Shown: one piece after another, positions 42,150-49,207 of the stretch
Layout: every line of letters starts with the position of its first letter
Position numbering within the stretch: the first letter of the stretch is position 1
Assembly: GCA_937951615.1 (NCBI GenBank)
Contig: CALFBH010000052.1
Coordinates: 1 to 49,207, forward strand
Length of the DNA: 49,207 nt
Direction: 5' to 3'
Source: an uncultured Saprospiraceae bacterium
Lineage (GTDB): Bacteria; Bacteroidota; Bacteroidia; Chitinophagales; Saprospiraceae
Translations under genes and position numbers: made by a program
The notes under the pieces: model-generated
The model's database searches: none
What the model was told of the DNA's origin: nothing
The model's input: the letters and a program-made list of their open reading frames with translations, nothing else

Positions 42150-42770
42150 GTGTTACTAAATATCAATCCAGACAATCCCCAAATGCGCCATATTCAACGA
42201 ATTGTTGAGTGTTTGCGAGGTGGAGGTGTTATCATTTATCCAACAGATACGGTGTATGGAATGGGCTGTGATATCAATAATAGAAAAGCAGTAGAGCAGG
42301 TGTGCAGACTAAAAGGCATCAAGCCGGAAAAAGCGAACCTGTCGATTATGTGTAATGATTTAAGTCAGATGTCGGAATATGCTGTCCAATTGGATAATCG
42401 CTTATTCAAGATGATGAAAAAAGCCTTGCCAGGACCTTATACCATTATTCTGAAAGCGAATAACAGCGTGCCAAAATTATTTAAAAACAACAAGCGCACC
42501 ATTGGCATCCGTATTCCTAATAATAATATTGTGCGAACGATTGTTGAAGAATTGGGGAATCCCATTCTCACGACTTCGCTCAAAACAGACGATGAAATTA
42601 TAGAACATCCTAACGACCCTTTTGATATCAATGAACAATATCAAAAAACGGTAGATATCATTATTGATGGCGGACTAGGCGGAATCGAAGGTTCTACTAT
42701 TGTAGATTGTACAGGCAATGAACCGGAAATTATACGGGAAGGTGCGGGAGATGTTGAAGTATTTATGTGA
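42150..42770 (+). CDS. YciO/Sua5/YrdC-family protein
   Basis: 206 residues from a GTG at 42150. This start is preferred because LLNINPDNPQMRHIQRIVEC matches the family N-terminus, whereas the longer ATG frame (42021) translates repeats and the next ATG (42183) would cut it. GGGVIIYPTDTVYGMGCDI and KGIKPEKANLSIMC are the YrdC/Sua5 signatures, and RTIGIRIPNN is also present. Sua5 makes threonylcarbamoyl-AMP for tRNA t6A37; YciO proteins share the fold and some of the activity. The length fits YciO, without the extra Sua5 domain. Confidence 0.88.
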   Translation: MLLNINPDNPQMRHIQRIVECLRGGGVIIYPTDTVYGMGCDINNRKAVEQVCRLKGIKPEKANLSIMCNDLSQMSEYAVQLDNRLFKMMKKALPGPYTIILKANNSVPKLFKNNKRTIGIRIPNNNIVRTIVEELGNPILTTSLKTDDEIIEHPNDPFDINEQYQKTVDIIIDGGLGGIEGSTIVDCTGNEPEIIREGAGDVEVFM

Positions 42771-42831
42771 GTGAGTTGGTAACTGGTGATTCGTAATTAG
42801 TAATTGGGATATATAAGTTGATGGTGTAAAA

Positions 42832-42918
42832 GTTGCCTTCGACTCCGCTCAGGCAACTGCAAATATAGTTGTCCGAGCGGAGTCGAGGACAAAACTGTTT
42901 CGACTCCGCTCAGGCAAC
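42832..42918. repeat. Constant-loop hairpins, copies 2-4
   Basis: Copy 2: GTTGCCT-TCGACTCCGCTC-AGGCAAC (42832-42857). Copy 3, inverted: TTGTCC-GAGCGGAGTCGA-GGACAA (42869-42892). Copy 4: loop TCGACTCCGCTC (42900-42911) with a right arm AGGCAAC but no matching left arm. With 25858-25883 these show a fixed 12-nt loop on changing, self-complementary stems. Confidence 0.7.
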
Positions 42919-43002
42919 TGCCTGTATTGAACGAAGCCGAAATGAAACCAAGTCTTGAACATTCTTAATTTGTAATTAAACAATTCGTAATTTAAAAAAG
43001 AA

Positions 43003-45276
43003 ATGAGTACAAAAAGGTTATTACTATTAGCAGTATTCTTATTCAGCGGTATTTGTGCTTTTGCACAAACAGGAGACATTCGCGGATTTGTATATGATAA
43101 AGACAATGGAGAACCCATTCTTTTTGCGACCGTCTTTCTCAAAGACACTAATTATGGAGCAACTACAGATGTCAATGGGTTTTTTAATATTGCAAAAGTA
43201 CCAGCAGGAACTTATACATTGAGCTGCTCTTATGTGGGCTATGACGAAGCCAGTGCGGAAGTGCAATTGCGAGCGGGTGGACTGATCAATCAGAGCTTAT
43301 TCTTACTGCCGGGTTCTACTCAGTTGCAGGAAATCAAGGTGACAGCAAAAAAAGAGGAAAACCGTTCTGATGTAAAAGTATCTTCCATTAAGATCACTTC
43401 CAAAGATATTAAATCTATTCCTGGCACAGGTGGTCAGGCAGATTTGGCACAATACTTACAAGTTCTTCCAGGCGTTATTTTTACGGGGGATCAAGGCGGA
43501 CAATTGTATATTCGTGGAGGTTCACCAATACAAAACAAGATATTGCTGGATGGCATGACCATTTATAATCCCTTCCACTCCATTGGCTTTTTCTCGGTAT
43601 TTGAAACAGAAATTATTCGAAATGCGGAAGTACTGACAGGTGGATTTAGTGCCGAGTATGGTGGGCGGGTTTCTGCCGTAGTTGATATTACCAGTCGGGA
43701 TGGCAATAAAAAACGTTTTGGTGGACTAGTTGGCGTGAATCCTTTTCAGGCAAATGTTTTGCTGGAAGGTCCATTAGTAAAACTGAATGAAGAAAGCGGA
43801 ACGAGTAGTTCATTTATCCTGACGAGTAAATATTCTTATTTGGAACAAACGTCAAAAACACTCTATTCCTATATAGACAGTACTGGACTGCCTTTTGGTT
43901 TTACGGATGTGTATGGCAAAGTCTCCATGACAGGAAAGACAGGTTCAAAACTCAATGCTTTTGGTTTTAATTTCAGAGACAATGTAGATATTTCAGAGAC
44001 ATCTGCGCTCGACTGGAATTCCTTTGGCGGCGGTTTGAATTTTAAATTAATACCAGGTTATGCCAAGACCATTATTGGCGGTCATATAGCTTATTCCAGT
44101 TATGATATAAACCTGCTGGAAACTGGAGAAGCACCAAGAGAAAGTAGCATCAGTAGTTTTGAAGTGGGTTTTGACGTGACCACTTATGGAGAGGACAGCG
44201 AACTGAATGCAGGTATAGAACTGGAAGGACCAAGCACTAAATTTAGTTTTACCAACAGCCTCGGCATCAATGTCGAAGAAAATGCTTTTAATACCAATTT
44301 TGCAGCTTTTGTAAAGTATAAAAAGAATTTTGGCAAACTTATCCTGGAACCAAGTATTCGGACGCAATACTATGCCTCCATCAGTAATTTTTCCATTGAG
44401 CCACGTATTGGTTTAAAAATCAATGCAACAGATAATCTGCGCTTCAAGTTTGCCAGTGGGATCTTTTCACAGAACCTCATCAGTGCCGTTAATGAGCGTG
44501 ATGTGGTCAATTTATTTGTCGGATTTTTGTCTTCGCCTGGCTCGCTCAATAAGCCAAGTAGCGCAGAAAGAGCCGACTATCGCTACCAGCGTTCTATACA
44601 CGCCATTGGTGGAGTAGAAATCGACTTAATGGATAATTTGTCGCTGAATGTAGAGCCTTATTACAAATATTTTCCACAGCTTATCAATGTAAATCGCAAT
44701 AAAACCAGCCCATCTGATCCCAATTATGCCACAGAAAGCGGCGATGCTTACGGCATAGATTTCCTGCTGCGCTACGATACTAAAAAACTATTTTTATGGG
44801 CGGTTTATTCACTTGGTTATGTCAATCGGGATGATGGAGAGCAAGTCTATCCGACCCACTTTGACCGTCGCCATAATGTCAATCTAGTTGGAAATTATAA
44901 ATTTGGCAGTACAGGCGAATGGGAAGCCAGTCTGCGCTGGAATTTGGGTTCCGGTTTTCCTTTTACACTCACACAGGGTTTCTACGAAGACTTCAATTTT
45001 GGAGATGGCATCAACTCGGACTACATCAGCGAAAATGGCGACCTCGGCATCATTTATGCTGATGACCGTAATTCTGGCAGACTACCATACTATCATCGTA
45101 TGGATGCTTCGTTGAAACGCACTTTCGACTTTTCAAAATACTTGAAATTGGAATTGTATGCAGGTGTAACCAATCTATACGACAGGAAAAATATTTTCTA
45201 CTTCGATCGTATTCGTTATGATCGGGTGAATCAATTGCCCTTATTGCCAAGTATGGGTATGACGATGCGGTTCTGA
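43003..45276 (+). CDS. TonB-dependent outer-membrane receptor
   Basis: 757 residues with signal peptide (cleavage after CAFA, about 22). Residues 24-105 form a carboxypeptidase-like regulatory domain (GDIRGFVYDKDNGEPILFAT ... GFFNIAKVPAGTYTL). The plug domain follows (about 110-235) with LQVLPGVIFTGDQGGQLYIR, GGSPIQNKILLDGMTIYNP and GGFSAEYGGRVSAVVDI. The rest is a beta-barrel ending in the aromatic terminus SMGMTMRF recognised by the Bam machinery. It imports a ligand using TonB energy. No SusD-type partner adjoins it, so a stand-alone receptor for iron chelates, vitamins or oligomers is likely. A near-consensus -7 box TTAATTTG lies 40 bp upstream. Confidence 0.92.
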   Translation: MSTKRLLLLAVFLFSGICAFAQTGDIRGFVYDKDNGEPILFATVFLKDTNYGATTDVNGFFNIAKVPAGTYTLSCSYVGYDEASAEVQLRAGGLINQSLFLLPGSTQLQEIKVTAKKEENRSDVKVSSIKITSKDIKSIPGTGGQADLAQYLQVLPGVIFTGDQGGQLYIRGGSPIQNKILLDGMTIYNPFHSIGFFSVFETEIIRNAEVLTGGFSAEYGGRVSAVVDITSRDGNKKRFGGLVGVNPFQANVLLEGPLVKLNEESGTSSSFILTSKYSYLEQTSKTLYSYIDSTGLPFGFTDVYGKVSMTGKTGSKLNAFGFNFRDNVDISETSALDWNSFGGGLNFKLIPGYAKTIIGGHIAYSSYDINLLETGEAPRESSISSFEVGFDVTTYGEDSELNAGIELEGPSTKFSFTNSLGINVEENAFNTNFAAFVKYKKNFGKLILEPSIRTQYYASISNFSIEPRIGLKINATDNLRFKFASGIFSQNLISAVNERDVVNLFVGFLSSPGSLNKPSSAERADYRYQRSIHAIGGVEIDLMDNLSLNVEPYYKYFPQLINVNRNKTSPSDPNYATESGDAYGIDFLLRYDTKKLFLWAVYSLGYVNRDDGEQVYPTHFDRRHNVNLVGNYKFGSTGEWEASLRWNLGSGFPFTLTQGFYEDFNFGDGINSDYISENGDLGIIYADDRNSGRLPYYHRMDASLKRTFDFSKYLKLELYAGVTNLYDRKNIFYFDRIRYDRVNQLPLLPSMGMTMRF

Positions 45277-45696
45277 GAATGTCGAATATCGAACAAGGAA
45301 TTTTGAATGTCGAATAACGAATATCGAACACCGAATATCGAAGTATTAATACCTTAAACTGCTAAAATGAAGAGGCTTTTTTAGCAGGATTAAAAAAAAT
45401 TAAATCACTGACTTACAGCCTATTTTACTTTAAAATTAATTATACATACTTCGTAATTCGATATTCCTTGTTCAATATTCGATATTCCACTTTTTTCTGA
45501 TAACTTACGAAGTTATTTCGTACACGTTCCTATAATTGCGTTTGCCCTAGCAGTTGGTTGAATTTTTTGAAAAATTAACTAAAGCTGCTTAAATGCCGAT
45601 TATCAAAACTATACAGTCTCGCTTCTCGCTTCTTTTCGTCCAAAGTCCAGATCATTTGTAATTCGTAATTAACAAAGAGCATTCGCAATTAAAAAG
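45277..45696. repeat. Intergenic region with inverted CGAATAT heptamer blocks
   Basis: A gene-free interval. 7-mers CGAATAT / CGAACAA / CGAATAA / CGAACAC / CGAAGTA fill 45281-45341, directly after the receptor stop. Their reverse complement recurs at about 45457-45490 (TTCGATATTCC, TTCAATATTCG), so the two blocks face each other. The rest is AT-rich without visible structure. Confidence 0.7.
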
Positions 45697-45731
45697 AAAA
45701 CGGGAATTCAGCATAGCTAAATTCCCGTTTT
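45697..45731. terminator. Terminator of the GSII gene
   Basis: AAAACGGGAATT (45697-45708) pairs with AATTCCCGTTTT (45720-45731) around an AGC-ata-GCT loop; it works on the minus strand 20 bp past the stop codon. Confidence 0.85.
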
Positions 45732-45751
45732 ATATTATAAAGCTTATTTGT

Positions 45752-46786
45752 TTAAGCCGGCACAAGAACCTTGGCGGTCTTAACAGTTTTTACAATTCTT
45801 CCAGCTACTTTATAAGGATCAGCAGCAGAGTTTGGACGGCGATCTTCCAACCAGCCTTTCCAGCCACTTTCTACAGTCGCAATCGGGATACGAATAGAAG
45901 CACCACGATCAGAAACGCCATAGCTAAATTTGTCAATAGCCTGTGTTTCGTGTAATCCTGTCAGTCTAAGGTGGTTATCCGGTCCATAAACATCAATGTG
46001 TGCTTTAATCATCTTGTCAGAAGCAAAAGCCTCACAAACGGCTTCGTAAGTTGCCTTATCGCCACAGGTACGCAATAATGTATTAGAGAAATTGGCGTGC
46101 ATACCTGAACCATTCCAGTCGCCTAGTACAGGCTTGCAATGATAATTGATGGTCAAACCATATTTTTCGGCTGTTCTTTCCAGTAAATAACGAGCCACCC
46201 AAACATGGTCTCCAGCAGCTTTCGCGCCTTTTGCAAAAGTTTGAAACTCCCATTGTCCGGCAGCTACTTCGGCATTGATACCTTCTATATTGACACCTGC
46301 TTCGAGGCAAATGTCCAGATGATCTTCTACAATCTCTCTTCCAAAAGTATTGGCAGCACCCACTGAACAATAATATTGTCCTTGTGGATTTGGATAACCT
46401 TCAGCCGGAAAACCAAGCGGTTTATTGGTCGATGGATCCCATAAAAAATACTCCTGCTCAAAACCAAACCAGAAATCACTATCGTCGTCATCAATTGTCG
46501 CACGTCCGTTTGATACATGAGGTGTACCATCTGCGTTGAGAACTTCCGTCATAACAAGAAAAGCATTTTTGCGATCAGGATCGGGAAAAATAGCAATAGG
46601 CTTCAATAAACAATCGGAAGACCCACCTTCTGCCTGTCGGGTAGAACTACCATCAAAAGACCACATTGGGCAATCTTCTAATTTACCACTAAAGTTTTTT
46701 TCAACTCTGGTTTTGCCACGCAGGCTTTGCATCGGCTCGTAGCCGTCCAACCAGATATACTCTAATTTTGATAAAGACATTGTCAT
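45752..46786 (-). CDS. glnII: Glutamine synthetase, type II (eukaryote-like)
   Basis: 344 residues; the start is Met1 (46786) or Met3 (46780). Signatures of the short GSII type: LEYIWLDGYEPMQSLRGKTR, PMWSFDGSSTRQAEGG, DFWFGFEQEYFLWD, AEVAAGQWEFQ, LGDWNGSGMHANFS and RGASIRIP. It condenses glutamate and ammonia with ATP, as an oligomer in the cytoplasm. GSII is common in eukaryotes and found in some Bacteroidota. It is divergent from a GSIII gene, so two unrelated glutamine synthetase classes share one promoter region. Confidence 0.93.
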   Translation of the reverse strand: MTMSLSKLEYIWLDGYEPMQSLRGKTRVEKNFSGKLEDCPMWSFDGSSTRQAEGGSSDCLLKPIAIFPDPDRKNAFLVMTEVLNADGTPHVSNGRATIDDDDSDFWFGFEQEYFLWDPSTNKPLGFPAEGYPNPQGQYYCSVGAANTFGREIVEDHLDICLEAGVNIEGINAEVAAGQWEFQTFAKGAKAAGDHVWVARYLLERTAEKYGLTINYHCKPVLGDWNGSGMHANFSNTLLRTCGDKATYEAVCEAFASDKMIKAHIDVYGPDNHLRLTGLHETQAIDKFSYGVSDRGASIRIPIATVESGWKGWLEDRRPNSAADPYKVAGRIVKTVKTAKVLVPA

Positions 46787-47107
46787 GAGAATTTAATAAT
46801 GAGATGAATGAATGTGCCTTCTGGCAAAATAATTATACGACAAAGATAGTGTCTTTGTTTTATAAAAAACAGAAATTTTGTATAAAAATTGCTTCTAAGG
46901 GTCTTTTTTAACAAAATTTATGAAAAATATGTCTTAAAAATAAAGAATTGAGTGTTTTTGACGAATAAAAATGAAAAATATTTAGACATTTGAGGCCTTT
47001 AATGAATATTCTTGCTCAAAAACATTTACTTTTAATTTGGGCAATTGCTCCATTATTATTATTACTTTGGATTTAAATTTGACCTTTGAATTTTTACTTC
47101 AACCTAT
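46787..47107. promoter_or_regulatory. Shared promoter region of GSII and GSIII genes
   Basis: 321 AT-rich bp between the divergent glutamine synthetase genes. On the minus strand TATCTTTG (46848-46841) is a perfect -7 box, with TCTG 21 nt upstream. On the plus strand TAAATTTG (47074-47081) is a perfect -7 box 26 bp above the GSIII start, but lacks a -33 at the right distance; TTTG-N22-TTACTTTG (47036-47069) is an alternative. No clear regulator site was identified. Confidence 0.5.
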
Positions 47108-49207
47108 ATGGATAATAAAATATCAAGTTACTTTGCGGCGGATGTATTCCACGACGAAGCCATGCGACAATTATTGCCGGAGGCAATATATGACAGCGTA
47201 CATGCAGCGATAGAAGAGGGGAGAGGCGTGGAAGAAGAAATAGCGGAGCAATTGGCAACGGCTATGAAAACCTGGGCAATTGGTAAAGGGGCAACACATT
47301 ATACCCGTTGGTTTTATCCGATTACAGGAAGTGCTTCCGAAAAACATAGAACCTTTTTTCTGTTGAAGGGAGGAAAAGCACTGGAATCTTTTAAAGGAGA
47401 GGTCTTGGCCAAACACAAACCGGATGCACTGGCATTGCCTTCTGGCAGTTCGAGATCGGTTTTTGAAGCACGTGGGCTGACATCCTGGGACATGAGTTCG
47501 CCACCTTTTATTATCAATGCAGGCACAGGCAGAACATTATGCATTCCTACCAGCTTCACAGACTATTCAGGGCAAGCACTGGATCATAAAACGCCTTTGC
47601 TGAAATCACAGGCTTATCTTAGCAAAGCTGCTGTGGCAGTCGGTCAGTATTTTGATCGTAATATTAATAAGGTGACGCCCATGTTGGGCTGTGAGCAGGA
47701 GTTTTATGTTATTGATGAAGCCGCTTATCAGGTACGACCAGATTTACAAGTAACGCATCGTACTCTATTTGGTATACCTTCTAATGATAGCCAAACCAAT
47801 GTTCATTATTTTGGCGCTATCCCCGATCGCATTCACAATTTTTTATTAGAAGTAGAAAAAGAAGCGCATTTACTAGGCATCCCGATACACACGCGACATA
47901 ATGAAATGGGACTTGGGCAATTTGAGGTCGTTGCTTCTTTTGAGGTCGTCAATGTAGCTATAGATCACAACCAACTTTTGACAGACTTGATGCGTCGCAC
48001 AGCACAAAGGCATAGCTTGCGGGTTTTATTGCACGAAAAGCCATTTAGTGGAATGAGTGGTTCGGCAAAACACAATAACTGGTCATTATATACCAATACA
48101 GGTAAAAATCTATTGGCTCCTGCCGAAACACCGCGTAAAAACCTGCTTTTTCTCACCTTCCTCGCCAATGCGCTGAATGCCATACGCGCCCACGCACCAC
48201 TGTTATACGCAAGTCTAGCCTCCGCTGGCAATGAACATCGCCTAGACACGGGCGGTGCTCCACCGGCTATGATGGCAGTTTATATTGGTCAACAACTGGA
48301 AGTCGTGCTAGACGATATTGAAAAACTAGGCGACGAATGGGTGAATAATGAAGAAAGAAAACAAGCACTCAAGCAAGACATCCACAATAAGATTCCTAAT
48401 CTCCTTACGGGAAATACGGATCAAAACCGAACCGCTCCAATAGCTTATACAGGCGACAAACTGGAAATTCGACTAGCTGGCGCTTCACAAAATACAGCTG
48501 CCACGATGACAGTTCTCAATATCATCATTGCGGATCAACTGATTGCATTCAAAGAACAGGTAGAGGAATTAATTAAAAAGAAAAAACTAAAGAAAGATGG
48601 TGCTTTATTGCAGGCTTTGCGCCAATTGGTGAAAGATGGAAAACCCATTATCTTGAGGCATAAGCGCGTGACAGACAATTGGCAAAAGGAAGTGGAGACC
48701 CGCACTAAAACAATCCCTCAAAACATGCCCGAAGCCTTGGACGCTTATCTGACTAAAGCAGCAAAAGAAGTTTTAAAACCCATTTTAAACGAAGAAGAAT
48801 TACAGACTCGAAATGATATTGCTCTACAACAATATACTGGACAATATCGCTTAGAAGCGGAAACATTGACCAAGCTTTGCAGCAACCAGATTATCCCGGC
48901 AGTTGTGCAGTATCAGAATGTATTGCTACTGAACATCAAGCAAATGAAAGATCTCGGTTTAAAAGCGACACAGTATGCTGTACAACTTGATTTTGTGGAA
49001 CGTAGTGCAGCGCATTTAGTAGGATTGCAAAATGGAATGACTCAAGTGAAAGCAGCTTTGGAACAACTCAGTGCTTTGGCTACTTCCCGCGAAAAAGCCA
49101 TTGCCTGTCATCAGGACATAAAACCTGAATTGCTAAAAATGGAGGAACATATCAATGCTTTAGAAGCTTGTGTGGATAAACAGATTTGGCCTTTTGCGAC
49201 TTATGAA
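47108..49207 (+). CDS. glnN: Glutamine synthetase, type III (GSIII), 3' end missing
   Basis: The frame is open from the ATG at 47108 to the window edge (700 codons without a stop). It has GSIII landmarks: YFAADVFHDEAMRQLLPE at the start, GLTSWDMSSPPFII, PMLGCEQEFYVID, HTRHNEMGLGQFEVV, GMSGSAKHNNWSLYTNTG and AGNEHRLDTGGAPPAMM. GSIII enzymes have about 700-730 residues and end soon after a KQIWPFATYE-like segment, which is the last thing seen, so only a few residues are missing. It assimilates ammonium into glutamine. Why GSII is kept beside it is unknown; one may serve nitrogen limitation. Confidence 0.93.
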   Translation, partial: MDNKISSYFAADVFHDEAMRQLLPEAIYDSVHAAIEEGRGVEEEIAEQLATAMKTWAIGKGATHYTRWFYPITGSASEKHRTFFLLKGGKALESFKGEVLAKHKPDALALPSGSSRSVFEARGLTSWDMSSPPFIINAGTGRTLCIPTSFTDYSGQALDHKTPLLKSQAYLSKAAVAVGQYFDRNINKVTPMLGCEQEFYVIDEAAYQVRPDLQVTHRTLFGIPSNDSQTNVHYFGAIPDRIHNFLLEVEKEAHLLGIPIHTRHNEMGLGQFEVVASFEVVNVAIDHNQLLTDLMRRTAQRHSLRVLLHEKPFSGMSGSAKHNNWSLYTNTGKNLLAPAETPRKNLLFLTFLANALNAIRAHAPLLYASLASAGNEHRLDTGGAPPAMMAVYIGQQLEVVLDDIEKLGDEWVNNEERKQALKQDIHNKIPNLLTGNTDQNRTAPIAYTGDKLEIRLAGASQNTAATMTVLNIIIADQLIAFKEQVEELIKKKKLKKDGALLQALRQLVKDGKPIILRHKRVTDNWQKEVETRTKTIPQNMPEALDAYLTKAAKEVLKPILNEEELQTRNDIALQQYTGQYRLEAETLTKLCSNQIIPAVVQYQNVLLLNIKQMKDLGLKATQYAVQLDFVERSAAHLVGLQNGMTQVKAALEQLSALATSREKAIACHQDIKPELLKMEEHINALEACVDKQIWPFATYE

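Overview
The window looks like a chromosome segment from a Saprospiraceae-like member of the Bacteroidota. Evidence: two proteins with Por (type IX) secretion C-terminal sorting domains, Bacteroidota-type promoters (TTTG or ATTG, 19-20 nt, TAnnTTTG), few Shine-Dalgarno sequences, a GSIII glutamine synthetase, an alpha-2-macroglobulin lipoprotein, a SusC-like TonB receptor and low GC. Intergenic DNA is full of 7-bp tandem repeats and small hairpin repeats. No cas genes, rRNA or complete insertion sequence were seen.

Layout. 1-650: end of a CRISPR array (36-nt repeats) broken by a mosaic of hairpins. 651-1501: Fur-family regulator and cupin. 1502-2055: heptamer repeat block. 2056-6171: large secreted beta-helix / lyase-like protein. 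6388-9759: Dna2-like helicase-nuclease. 10072-13626: secreted coiled-coil protein and a reprolysin-like T9SS metalloprotease. 13814-18485: yaaA, galK, dnaK, with a 216-bp MITE (18-bp TIRs, 10-bp target duplication) between galK and dnaK. 18486-21325: a secreted metalloprotease and a lipoprotein behind a promoter whose spacer contains a G10 tract. 21405-24049: a protein ending in a probable effector-associated domain (EAD11-like) and an M43 protease. 24357-32128: TPR lipoprotein and alpha-2-macroglobulin. 32129-34265: a cluster of duplicated and collapsed toxin-antitoxin genes plus one intact ParE-type pair and a DUF4442 protein. 34290-36635: M43 protease with T9SS domain. 36955-38661: thioredoxin-like protein and MoaD. 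39044-39118: tRNA-Val. 39281-42770: four-helix-bundle protein coupled to a TRAP binding protein, a class V aminotransferase and a YciO/Sua5 protein. 43003-45276: TonB-dependent receptor. 45752 to the end: divergent GSII and GSIII glutamine synthetases, the second cut by the window edge.

Most genes are housekeeping or cell-envelope functions: secreted proteases, surface proteins, nutrient uptake and nitrogen assimilation. The unusual material is between them. The strongest lead is the G10 tract inside the spacer of a consensus promoter (18718-18748), a plausible phase-variation switch for a secreted protease operon. Next are the MITE beside galK, several hairpin families whose stems change with compensatory substitutions while loops or flanks stay fixed, and the toxin-antitoxin cluster in which toxins have been deleted and antitoxins kept.
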